Source of the DNA: Micromonospora sp. WMMD961
GTDB lineage: Bacteria > Actinomycetota > Actinomycetes > Mycobacteriales > Micromonosporaceae
Assembly (NCBI RefSeq): GCF_029626145.1
Contig: NZ_JARUBJ010000002.1
Span: 2,076,501 to 2,140,500, forward strand
DNA: 64,000 nt
Direction of reading: 5' to 3'
Shown: positions 44,300 to 52,244 of the stretch, one piece after another
Layout: each line of letters starts with the position of its first letter
How positions within the stretch are numbered: position 1 is the stretch's first letter
Program-made: the position numbers and the translations under genes
The notes under the pieces: model-generated
The model's database searches: none
Seen by the model: the letters and a program-made list of their open reading frames with translations, nothing else
What the model was told of the DNA's origin: nothing

Positions 44300-47200
44300 G
44301 GCGCCACCCGCAGGTGCGCGGCGTCGGCCCGGCGGACCTGGACGGTGACCACGACGGCGACCGCCAGCATGCATCCGGTCAGCAGTACGGCGAGCAGTGC
44401 GGCCTCGGCTGGCCACGGCCAGTGCGGCTGGGCGGCCGGGACAGGCGCGGCACCGGTGTCGGAGCGTACGAGCAGCGGAGCGACGATCCGGGTGGCGAGC
44501 GCGCCGACGGCCGCGCCCGCCGTGAGCAGGGGCAGCAGAACGCCGACGTGCTGGCCGAGCAGCACGGCTCGGATGCCGCGCCGGGACATCCCCAGGCCCC
44601 GTAGCCGCGCCACCTCGACAGCGCGGACCTGTAGGTCGCAGCTGACGTGCAGGACGACGCCGGCGAGCAGCAGCAGGGCCGCGGCCGGGACGATGAGCCG
44701 GAGCGCGGCCGGCAGCCCGGCGCCCAGCGGGCCGCCGGTGAGGCGGGCGGTCTCCGCCTCGCGGGTCGTGACGGTGCCCAGGTGCAGGGCGGTGGCCCGC
44801 TCCGCGGCGTCGGGACCGGCTGGGTGGCCGACCCACCAGGCGTCGACCGGGAACGTCAGGTCACCGGTGACGACGCGTGCGCGGGACAGCGTGTCCAGGT
44901 CGGCCAGGACGGCGCCGGCGCCGGGGGCGGACGGTACGGTCGGCACGACCTCGGTGACGACGACCGGGACGGGCGTGGTGCCGACCGTGACGCTGAGTTG
45001 GCTGCCCCGGTGGGCACCGACCTCGCTGGCGAAGCGGGCGGACACGGCGACGGGCACCGGGCCGGGGTCGGCAAAGGCGGTGGCGACGAGGGTCCGGGCG
45101 GCGTCCTCGGCACCGCCGAGGTCGACGGTCGCCGCCATCCGCAGCGCGGTTCCCGTCGACGTGGCGGTCACCATGACGGTCGGGTCCCGCAACGTGCTCG
45201 GGACCGGCGGCGCGGACGTGGCGGTCCAATCCGATCCGTCAGTGGGCCTCTCCGCCGACCCGGCGGACGGCACGCTGAGCGTGACGGCTACGGCGACGGA
45301 TCCGCCGACCGCGTCGGCGGTGACCGGCAGGGCGACCGCGACGAGGCGCAGCCCGTCGGCCGTCGCGCAGCCGGGCAGCCGAAACTCCCGGCCGTCGAGC
45401 GGTACGGCGGGACCGGTGCAGGACGTGCGTAGGCCGGTGGCGTCCTGCAGTAGCAGGCGGGGCGTCACGGCGAGCGAGGTGCCGCCGGCGGCGGTCCCAC
45501 TCAGGACGAGCGGGGCGCCGGTCGGAACGGCGAGGCCGGTGACCGGCGTGCGCGGGGCCAGCGTGGCACCCACGTCCGCCCAGCCGCGGTCGCTGTCCAG
45601 CCGCCCGCGCAGCAGGGCGTCTGCGCGGGTGGTGTCGACGGCGACCAGGCGCGGCGCGTCGCCGGCGGTGCCGAGCCACTGACCGACGGCCGTACCACGG
45701 TCGAGGGCCGGACTCACCGCCCCCGCGGTGGCCGCGCTGACGACCGCGCCGTCTCCGGCCACCGGCGCCGTGCTGAGGGCGAGTGTCAGGTCGGTGCCGA
45801 CGGAGAGCGCGGCCTGGTCGCGCTGCGACTGGTGCCACGTGGTGTCGAGGGCGAGGCCGAAGGTTCCGGCCGCGCAGGCAAGCCCGACGAGCAGCCCGGC
45901 GGCGACCGCCTGGGGCCGGCGGGCGGCCTCGGAGACCGCCAGCGGAAGCGCCAGCCCACGAGCGCGGTACGCCAGCCGGTCGGCGCCGCGCAGGGCGGGC
46001 AGTACCACCCGCAGCGCCAGGGCGGCGCCTGCGGTGAGCAGCAGCGCCGGCGCGAGCACCCGGACCGCGTCGGCGCGGGGGTTGGCGGCGGTGGGCTGTG
46101 CGTACAGCTGCCACCATCCGACGGCGGCGAAGAGCGCGAGCATCAGGTCGGCGCCGGATCGGGCCAGCAGTTCGCGGCGGGTGCGCCGGTCGCCGGCTGC
46201 CGGGACGGGCCGGATCGCCAGGACGGTGAGGACGACGGCGAGCACCAGCGCGCCGCCGGCAACCGCGAGGACCTGGGCACCGACGAGGGCCGGCCGGACG
46301 GTCAGGCCGGCGTCGTCCAGCGGCGGCAGGTGAGTCAGGCCGGCGTGCAGCGCCGACGAGGCCGGTATTCCGAGCGCGGCGGCGACGGCGGCGACGAGCC
46401 CGGCCTCGAGTGTCGCGGTGGCGGCGAGTTGGCGACGGCTGGTGCCCACGGCGGACCGCAGGGCGGTCTCGTCGGCGCGGATGCCCGCCGTCAGCCTGCC
46501 GGCGAGGACGAGTGCCGCCGCGGTCAGGACGCCGCCGAGGACGGCGATGGCGAGGACGACGGCGGCGGTGACGTGCCGTTGGTCGTCGGAGGCCCGCAGG
46601 GTCAGCGGAAGGTCGGAGGCGACACGGGCGAGCGTGACACGGTCGCCGAGGGTGCCGGCCAGCCGGCGGTCGGCATCGCGGACGCCCTCGGCCACGGCCT
46701 CCAGGTCGCGGCGGTTGGCGTGGGACAGGTCCGGATGGGCGGTGATCTCCATCCGGTCGACGGTGGCTCCGGTGCTGACCAGGTCGGCGAGGTCCACGAG
46801 GAACGGGCCGTAGGCGTTGACCGGCTGCATGAAGCGGCCGTCCCGGTAGCCGATGGCGGAGCCGGCCGCGTTCAGCGGGTCGCGCTCCCAGCCGCGCCCC
46901 GCCAGCGGGCGTACCACACCGACGACTGTCACGTCGACGGCCGGGACGGGCGGGTGGGCCAGCTCGGCGCCGAGGCGCACCCGGCTACCGGGGGTGAGGC
47001 CGAGCAGTTGGGCGGTGGACTCCAGCAGCACCGCGTCGCCGGGGTGCTGCGGCCAGCGCCCGGTGACCAGCTCGGCTCGGGCCGGCAGATCGTCCAGGCC
47101 CGACAGGTACGCCTGGGCCCCGACGGTGGTGCCCTTGCCGAGCGTGGGTGGCAGCGCCCGCAGCACCGTCGACGCCCGCGCGGTCGTCGTCACCGGGAAC

Positions 47201-47460
47201 GGCGTGAGCGCGGAGGCCACCCCGGTGCGGGTGTCGGCGACGACCGACGGCGCGTCCGGGCCCTCGACGGTGCCGGTGTAGACGGTCACGTCGACGGCGG
47301 CGGGCTCGGCGCGGGCCATGGCGATCTCCAGCGCCCGCTCGGCGGTGCGGGTGACCAGCAGGGTGCAGGTGCCCAGCAGGGTCGCGCCGATCGTGACGAC
47401 CCCGAGGAGGGCGGCGAGCAACGGCCACTGCGCGCGGGCGCGCCGGCTGACCAGCCTCAT
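44296..47460 (-). CDS. FtsX-like ABC transporter permease
   Basis: This encodes 1054 residues, ATG 47460. It has the same overall plan as the next gene: N-terminal helix (AQWPLLAALLGVVTIGATLLGTCTLL), a large extracytoplasmic domain, a central helix group around VLAIAVLGGVLTAAALVLAG with the FtsX motif TAGIRADETALRSAVGTSRRQL, further helices, a second ectodomain and a C-terminal FtsX module (CDLQVRAVEVARLRGLGMSR). It ends in AHLRVAP. Seven bases separate it from the ATPase gene upstream. No substrate is apparent; macrolide/peptide export or envelope remodelling are possibilities. Confidence 0.85.
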   Translation of the reverse strand: MRLVSRRARAQWPLLAALLGVVTIGATLLGTCTLLVTRTAERALEIAMARAEPAAVDVTVYTGTVEGPDAPSVVADTRTGVASALTPFPVTTTARASTVLRALPPTLGKGTTVGAQAYLSGLDDLPARAELVTGRWPQHPGDAVLLESTAQLLGLTPGSRVRLGAELAHPPVPAVDVTVVGVVRPLAGRGWERDPLNAAGSAIGYRDGRFMQPVNAYGPFLVDLADLVSTGATVDRMEITAHPDLSHANRRDLEAVAEGVRDADRRLAGTLGDRVTLARVASDLPLTLRASDDQRHVTAAVVLAIAVLGGVLTAAALVLAGRLTAGIRADETALRSAVGTSRRQLAATATLEAGLVAAVAAALGIPASSALHAGLTHLPPLDDAGLTVRPALVGAQVLAVAGGALVLAVVLTVLAIRPVPAAGDRRTRRELLARSGADLMLALFAAVGWWQLYAQPTAANPRADAVRVLAPALLLTAGAALALRVVLPALRGADRLAYRARGLALPLAVSEAARRPQAVAAGLLVGLACAAGTFGLALDTTWHQSQRDQAALSVGTDLTLALSTAPVAGDGAVVSAATAGAVSPALDRGTAVGQWLGTAGDAPRLVAVDTTRADALLRGRLDSDRGWADVGATLAPRTPVTGLAVPTGAPLVLSGTAAGGTSLAVTPRLLLQDATGLRTSCTGPAVPLDGREFRLPGCATADGLRLVAVALPVTADAVGGSVAVAVTLSVPSAGSAERPTDGSDWTATSAPPVPSTLRDPTVMVTATSTGTALRMAATVDLGGAEDAARTLVATAFADPGPVPVAVSARFASEVGAHRGSQLSVTVGTTPVPVVVTEVVPTVPSAPGAGAVLADLDTLSRARVVTGDLTFPVDAWWVGHPAGPDAAERATALHLGTVTTREAETARLTGGPLGAGLPAALRLIVPAAALLLLAGVVLHVSCDLQVRAVEVARLRGLGMSRRGIRAVLLGQHVGVLLPLLTAGAAVGALATRIVAPLLVRSDTGAAPVPAAQPHWPWPAEAALLAVLLTGCMLAVAVVVTVQVRRADAAHLRVAP

Positions 47461-47467
47461 CGTCGCG

Positions 47468-48190
47468 TCACCCGACGTCCGGCGCGGGCGCGTACGGCTG
47501 CCCGGCCGCCTGTTCGTCGAGGTGCCCGTCGTGGATGCGGATGACCCGGTCGGCCAACGCCATCATCACCGCGTCGTGCGTCGACACCAGGACGGTGACA
47601 CCTTCGGACTCCACGATCCCGCGCAGCAGGGCCATCACCGACAGGCCCGTCTCGGCGTCCAGTTGCCCGGTGGGTTCGTCGGCGAGCAGGAGGCGGGGCG
47701 AGGCGGCCAGTGCGCGGGCGATCGCCACCCGCTGCTGCTGGCCACCGGACAGCTCGGCCGGCCGCTGCCGGGCGTGGTCGGCCAGACCGACCAGTTCCAG
47801 CAGCAACTCGACCCGCCGCTCGCGATCGGCCGGGGCGACGCGGGCCAGCCGCAGCGGGGCGGCGACGTTCTCCGCGGCCGACAGCACCGGGATCAACCCG
47901 AAGCTCTGGAAGACGTAGGACACCTTTTCGCGGCGCAGCAGGGACAGCCCATCGTCGTCGAGCACTGTGACGTCGGTGCCGTTGACGTGCACGGTGCCGG
48001 CGTCCGGGCGGTCCAGGCCGCCGATGACGTTGAGCAGGGTGGTCTTGCCCGAGCCGGACCGGCCGACGAGCGCCACCATGGAACCGGCGGCCACGTCGAA
48101 CGACACTCCGCGCAGGGCGTGTACGACGGTCGGCCCGGTGCGGAAGCGCCGGTGTACGCCGCGCACGCTGAGTAGCGGCTCGCTCCTCAT
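47468..48190 (-). CDS. ABC transporter ATP-binding protein (MacB/LolD type)
   Basis: This encodes 240 residues from ATG 48190, overlapping the upstream ATPase stop by four bases. Walker A is GRSGSGKTTLLN, Q-loop YVFQSFGLIPVL, signature LSGGQQQRVAIARAL, Walker B RLLLADEPTGQLD and H-loop VLVSTHD. The sequence VSYVFQSFGLIP...SAAENVAAPL is the MacB/LolD pattern. It should energise the two FtsX-like permeases encoded downstream. It is the second ATPase of the operon and is compact, without extra domains. Confidence 0.92.
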   Translation of the reverse strand: MRSEPLLSVRGVHRRFRTGPTVVHALRGVSFDVAAGSMVALVGRSGSGKTTLLNVIGGLDRPDAGTVHVNGTDVTVLDDDGLSLLRREKVSYVFQSFGLIPVLSAAENVAAPLRLARVAPADRERRVELLLELVGLADHARQRPAELSGGQQQRVAIARALAASPRLLLADEPTGQLDAETGLSVMALLRGIVESEGVTVLVSTHDAVMMALADRVIRIHDGHLDEQAAGQPYAPAPDVG

Positions 48191-49119
48191 TCGTCGCTTC
48201 CCGGATCGGGGCGGATCGTGATGTGGTCGGGTTCCAGGGCGAGCCGGACCCGTCGGGTCAGCGCCAGTGCCTGGCGGAACTCGCGGGGCACCTGGACCCG
48301 CCCGGCCCGGTCCATCACGGCGTACTCCTCGGCGATCAGGTGGGTGTCGCCCGCCGCGTCGGTGGTGGTGCGGCGCAGCACCTCGCTGCTGGTGCGCCCG
48401 TCCCGGATCGCGACGGTCCGTTCGACCTGGCTGCTGACCCCGGGGTCGTGGGTGACCACGACAACGGTGACGCCGTACCGCCGGTTGACGTCCCGCAGCA
48501 CGCCGAAGACCTCCGCCGACGTGGCGGCGTCCAGCTCACCGGTCGGCTCGTCGGCGAGCAGGACCCGCGGCTGGTTGGCCAGCGCCACCGCGATCGCGAC
48601 CCGCATCTGCTGCCCGCCGGAGAGTTGGCCGGGGCGGCGATCGGCGCAGTCGGCGACACCGAGGCTGTCCAGCAGTTCGGCCGCGCGCTCCCGGCGCTCC
48701 TGCTTCGCGGTGCGGGCCGCCGTCATCGGCAGGTCCACCATCTCCCGTGCGGTCAGGTAAGGGATCAGGTTGCTCGCCGTCTGCTGCCGTACGAACCCGA
48801 CGGTGTGCCGCCGGTAGTCCACCCGGTCCGCGCGGGACATCGCGAGCAGATTCCACCGGTCGACCCGGACCCGTCCGGCGGTGGGGGCGTCGACGCCGGC
48901 CAGGATGGACAGCAGCGTCGACTTGCCCGACCCGGAGGCACCGACGACGGCGACCAGCTCACCGCTCTGCACGGCCAGGTCCAGCCCTTGCAGCGCCTGC
49001 ACCTCGATCGAACCGGTCTGGTAGATCCGCACCAGGTTCTCGCAGACGATGAGCGCGTCCCGGCCGAACTCGGGTGCCCGCGCGGATGGCTGCGGCAGGG
49101 ACAGCGGTGTGCTGGACAT
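48187..49119 (-). CDS. ABC ATP-binding protein with AbrB-like C-terminal tail (first gene of operon)
   Basis: This encodes 310 residues from ATG 49119. The ATPase domain spans about residues 20-245: Walker A GASGSGKSTLLS, RQQTASNLIPYLTA in the Q-loop region, signature LSGGQQMRVAIAVAL, Walker B RVLLADEPTGELD and H-loop VVVTHDPGV. The tail of about 45 residues (YAVMDRAGRVQVPREFRQAL, ending ALEPDHITIRP) resembles a SpoVT/AbrB swapped-hairpin half-domain, usually a DNA-binding or dimerisation module. Whether it binds DNA, dimerises the ATPase or only resembles AbrB is open. Upstream lies an inverted repeat at 49210-49230. Confidence 0.86.
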   Translation of the reverse strand: MSSTPLSLPQPSARAPEFGRDALIVCENLVRIYQTGSIEVQALQGLDLAVQSGELVAVVGASGSGKSTLLSILAGVDAPTAGRVRVDRWNLLAMSRADRVDYRRHTVGFVRQQTASNLIPYLTAREMVDLPMTAARTAKQERRERAAELLDSLGVADCADRRPGQLSGGQQMRVAIAVALANQPRVLLADEPTGELDAATSAEVFGVLRDVNRRYGVTVVVVTHDPGVSSQVERTVAIRDGRTSSEVLRRTTTDAAGDTHLIAEEYAVMDRAGRVQVPREFRQALALTRRVRLALEPDHITIRPDPGSDE

Positions 49120-49209
49120 TCCCTTCTCCGTCCGGGTCGTGCCGACGTCGAGCCGGCCTCGGGTAGCGGTCGGGCCCACCGACCGGCCACGTGGTGTCAC
49201 CTGGACGGC

Positions 49210-49230
49210 ACGCATGGTTGCCAAATGCGT
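49210..49230. promoter_or_regulatory. inverted repeat in the ABC operon promoter region
   Basis: ACGCAT (49210-49215) and ATGCGT (49225-49230) are perfect 6-bp arms with a 9-base spacer. On the coding (minus) strand TTGACG at 49234-49229 overlaps one arm, so the repeat would lie between -35 and -10, an operator-like place. It is 91 bp upstream of the ATPase start. Confidence 0.45.
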
Positions 49231-49412
49231 CAAGAGCCTTGATTGCCCGTGCTGACGCAGATTGAAGCAGTTTCGCAATCGGCGGCTCCGTTGACCATGC
49301 CCCTGGGCGGCTTTCCTGCATCCTGGACGAGGCCTGCGGTTCTGCCACGGGCAGATCCGCTACCGGTGAAACGGGGTGCCGTCGGCCGGCCCGCGCCGGC
49401 AGGGTGGCGTGC

Positions 49413-50405
49413 ATGAGGCTGCTGGTGCTGGGCGGTACGGGATTCGTGGGCGGCGCGATGGTCACCGAGGGCGTACGCCGTGGTTGGTCGGTGACGGTGT
49501 TCAACCGAGGGCTGCACGGCGTGGTGCCGCGAGGCGTACACCGGTTGCGGGGTGACCGGACCGCGCCGGACGGCCTGGCGGCGCTGACCGGCGGTGGGTG
49601 GGACCTGGTGGTGGACACCTGGGACGGCGCACCGCGCGCAGCCCGCGACGCCGCCCGCGTTCTGGCCGACGTGGTCGGCCACTACGGGTACGTGTCCAGC
49701 GGGTCGGTCTACACCGACCACTCCACCGTCGGGTTGCATGAGGACTCCCCGGTGGTGGACGCCGACGCGGACTCGGTCGACGGCGACTATCCGCAGCTCA
49801 AGGCCGGTGCCGAACGTGCCGTACGGGAAGTGTTCGGCGACCGGGCGCTGGTCGCCCGGGCCGGTCTGATCCTGGGCCCGGGGGAGGACATCGGCCGGTT
49901 GCCCTGGTGGCTGCGGCGCATCGAGCGCGGCGGTGACGTGCTCGCGCCCGGGCCGGCCGACCTGCCGGTGCAGTACGTCGACGTCCGCGATCTGGCGGGA
50001 TGGATGCTGGACGCCGGTGCCCGACGGTTGGGCGGCACGTTCAACGCCATCGGTCGTCCCGCGCAGACCACGATGGGTGAGCTTCTCGACGCGTGTGTGG
50101 CTGCCACCGGTGCGGATGCCCGGCTACGCTGGACCGATCCGACGCGGATCCTCGCCGCCGGTGTGCAGCCGTGGAGCGACCTACCGATCTGGCTGCCGAT
50201 CGGTCACCCGAACCGGGGGTTGCTGGAACAGGACGTGACCCGCGTCCACGCCGCCGGGTTGACCTGCCGGCCAGTGACCGAGACCGTCGCCGACACCTGG
50301 CGGTGGCTGCGCGAGGTCGGTGCGGTGCCGCCGCGCGCCGGGCGACCGCAGCGCAGCTCGATCGGACTGGACCCGACCCGGGAGGCCGGGCTGCTCGCCG
50401 CGTGA
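49413..50405 (+). CDS. NAD-dependent epimerase/dehydratase family protein
   Basis: This encodes 330 residues from ATG 49413; GTG 49404 is three codons earlier. It is a short-chain dehydrogenase-type Rossmann fold: MRLLVLGGTGFVGGAMV with the GxxGxxG loop, WDLVVDTWDGAPRAARDAARVL, VSSGSVYTDHS, and ARAGLILGPGEDIGRL. The catalytic Tyr-x3-Lys is represented by DYPQLKAGAER. Substrate unknown; atypical epimerase-like reductases of this sort occur singly in actinomycetes. The 293 bases upstream hold the promoter of the divergent ABC operon and no other gene. Confidence 0.83.
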   Translation: MRLLVLGGTGFVGGAMVTEGVRRGWSVTVFNRGLHGVVPRGVHRLRGDRTAPDGLAALTGGGWDLVVDTWDGAPRAARDAARVLADVVGHYGYVSSGSVYTDHSTVGLHEDSPVVDADADSVDGDYPQLKAGAERAVREVFGDRALVARAGLILGPGEDIGRLPWWLRRIERGGDVLAPGPADLPVQYVDVRDLAGWMLDAGARRLGGTFNAIGRPAQTTMGELLDACVAATGADARLRWTDPTRILAAGVQPWSDLPIWLPIGHPNRGLLEQDVTRVHAAGLTCRPVTETVADTWRWLREVGAVPPRAGRPQRSSIGLDPTREAGLLAA

Positions 50406-50421
50406 CCGCCTCCGCCGTCGC

Positions 50422-51396
50422 TCAGGCCGACACGGCCGGCAGGTCGAGCACCTCGTCGACAGCGCGGCGGGGGGTCGGTCGGCCCGGCTGGCCGTAGCCG
50501 ATCCGCAGCACCATCTGCGGCGTGCCGAACCGCCCCAGCGACAGCCGCAGCTGCTCCCGTGCTGTCGGCACCTCGATCGGTTGGGAGAGCATCGACACAC
50601 CGAGCCCGGCGTCGGTGGCGACGAGCAGCAACCGTTGCAGGGCCTGGCCGGCGATCACCTGGTCGACGGCCGTGTTGCCGACCGAGCCGAGCACCCCGAC
50701 GAGGGGTTCCGGCTCGAAGTCGCGCCCCGGGGCACGGTCGCGCCCACCGAAGCCGCGCGTCGGCAGGACGTCCTGCGACTCGCCCTGCGGCCCCCCGGCC
50801 GAGGCGGGCACGCCATCCGGCGCCGGCTCCCGGCGCAACCACCGCTCGCTCTCCGCCCGGTACGCCGGGTCCCGCTCCAGCACCCGGTGCGCGCTGCGGG
50901 CGATCTCGCCGATCGCGGAGACCGCGCTCACCCCGATCAGCAACTCCAACCAGCACTGCTCGGCACGAGCCGCCTCGCCCAGGCGCCACCGGACGTCGGC
51001 CGGCACCCGGTCCGGCCAGAACGGCAGCCGGTTGCTGAAACGGCGGGGGATGGCCGCGTACAGGCTCTGCTCGGCGAGGGAGGGGCGACGTGGGGTGTCC
51101 GGCACCAGCCGGGCCAGCAGGTCCGGCTCGGCCGGGTCGGGCCGCAGCCGTACCCGCGCCGGAGTTCCGGTCACGGCCAGGGCCATCCGCAGGTTGAACA
51201 GCGCCGCGCCGCAGGCGATCCGGACACCCCAGCCGCTGGGGTCGGTCGCCGGCAGCCGACGGGTCGGGTCGGCCAGCACCTCGATGCCGCCGTCGCGCAG
51301 CCGCAGCCGCCACGGCTGGGTGTTGTGCAACGACGGTGCCCGGACCGCGTCCACGGCGACGGCCCGTAGCTGGGCCTCGGTGTAGCCGATGTCCAT
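50422..51396 (-). CDS. Acg-family FMN-binding nitroreductase-like protein 1
   Basis: This encodes 324 residues from ATG 51396 with ggaggagc ahead. The Acg hallmark APSLHNTQPWRLRL occurs near the N-terminus, followed by CGAALFNLRMALA, a PRRFSNRLPFW segment and RDFEPEPLVGVLGS, ending in the flavin-region PQMVLRIGYGQPGRPTPRR. Acg (Rv2032) of Mycobacterium tuberculosis is a DosR-controlled protein with a flavin site that appears to sequester FMN rather than reduce nitro compounds. It is divergent from devR, and two DevR-like boxes lie between them, so it is a likely member of that regulon. Confidence 0.87.
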   Translation of the reverse strand: MDIGYTEAQLRAVAVDAVRAPSLHNTQPWRLRLRDGGIEVLADPTRRLPATDPSGWGVRIACGAALFNLRMALAVTGTPARVRLRPDPAEPDLLARLVPDTPRRPSLAEQSLYAAIPRRFSNRLPFWPDRVPADVRWRLGEAARAEQCWLELLIGVSAVSAIGEIARSAHRVLERDPAYRAESERWLRREPAPDGVPASAGGPQGESQDVLPTRGFGGRDRAPGRDFEPEPLVGVLGSVGNTAVDQVIAGQALQRLLLVATDAGLGVSMLSQPIEVPTAREQLRLSLGRFGTPQMVLRIGYGQPGRPTPRRAVDEVLDLPAVSA

Positions 51397-51504
51397 GGCG
51401 TTGCTCCTCCCGGCGGGCCGACGGCTGACGGGGCCGTGGCTGGCGTACCTCCACGCTGCACCGCCGGGTCGGCCGTAGAGCAGGGCCGGACGTCCCGACC
51501 GGTG

Positions 51505-51518
51505 GGGACCGAGCGCCC
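51505..51518. promoter_or_regulatory. DevR-like box B (distal) in the acg1-devR divergent region
   Basis: GGGACCGAGCGCCC fits the 14-bp core GGGACY-NN-RGTCCC with mismatches in the right half. Its centre is 37 bp from box A, i.e. at -79.5 of the predicted devR start. Confidence 0.55.
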
Positions 51519-51541
51519 TCGAACGTCGGCCCGACCCGGTC

Positions 51542-51555
51542 GGGACTTTCGGCCC
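51542..51555. promoter_or_regulatory. DevR-like box A (proximal), centred at -42.5 of devR
   Basis: GGGACTTTCGGCCC is close to the mycobacterial DosR/DevR core GGGACTWWAGTCCC. With the predicted start at 51591 it is centred at exactly -42.5, the usual place of the proximal DevR site overlapping the -35. Confidence 0.7.
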
Positions 51556-51578
51556 GTGCGGTGCGCGGGGTACGGGGG

Positions 51579-51584
51579 TAGAAA
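51579..51584 (+). promoter_or_regulatory. predicted -10 box of devR (leaderless)
   Basis: TAGAAA is followed after six bases by the devR ATG, placing the transcription start on the start codon. No -35 consensus is present, as expected for a DevR-activated promoter. Confidence 0.5.
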
Positions 51585-51590
51585 CGAAGG

Positions 51591-52229
51591 ATGATCCGCG
51601 TCTTCCTCCTCGACGACCACGAGGTCGTCCGCCGTGGCCTGGCCGACCTACTGCAGAGCGGCGGCGACATCGAGGTGGTCGGCGAGTCCGGCTCCGCGCG
51701 GGAGGCGGCGCGCCTCATCCCGGCGTTACGGCCCGACGTGGCGATCCTGGACGCGCGGCTGCCCGACGGCAACGGCATCGACGTGTGCCGGGACGTCCGC
51801 GCCGTCGACTCGTCCATCAGGGGCCTGATCCTCACCTCGTACGAGGACGACGAGGCGTTGTTCGCGGCGATCATGGCGGGCGCCGCCGGTTACGTACTCA
51901 AGCAGATCCGGGGCACCGACCTGGTGGACGCGGTGCGGCGGGTGGCGGCCGGGCAGTCGCTGCTGGACCCGGCGATCACCACCCGGGTGCTGGAGCGCAT
52001 CCGCAACGGGGTCGAGCAGCCGCGCGAGCTGAAGTCGCTCACCGAGCAGGAGCGGCGGATCCTGGAGTACGTGGCGGAAGGGCTCACCAACCGGGAGATC
52101 GCGGCCCGGATGTTCCTGGCGGAGAAGACGGTGAAGAACTACGTCTCCAGCGTGCTGGCCAAACTGGGCCTGGAGCGTCGCACCCAGGCCGCCGTGCTGG
52201 CCACCCGGCTGCTCGGTAAGACTCCCTGA
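51591..52229 (+). CDS. devR: DevR/DosR-type response regulator
   Basis: This encodes 212 residues. The receiver domain has the acidic pair LLDDHEVVRRGLADLL, phospho-Asp in VAILDARLPDGNGID, Thr/Ser in ILTSYEDDEAL and Lys in GYVLKQIRG. The C-terminal LuxR-type HTH is LTEQERRILEYVAEGLTNREIAARM with recognition helix AEKTVKNYVSSVLAKLG, which is nearly the same as in mycobacterial DevR. It is convergent with devS and divergent from acg1. DevR turns on hypoxia, NO and dormancy genes. The local boxes suggest targets here are acg1, itself, acg2-devS and the phosphoketolase operon. Confidence 0.92.
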   Translation: MIRVFLLDDHEVVRRGLADLLQSGGDIEVVGESGSAREAARLIPALRPDVAILDARLPDGNGIDVCRDVRAVDSSIRGLILTSYEDDEALFAAIMAGAAGYVLKQIRGTDLVDAVRRVAAGQSLLDPAITTRVLERIRNGVEQPRELKSLTEQERRILEYVAEGLTNREIAARMFLAEKTVKNYVSSVLAKLGLERRTQAAVLATRLLGKTP

Positions 52230-52244
52230 CCCGGGTCGCGCCGG

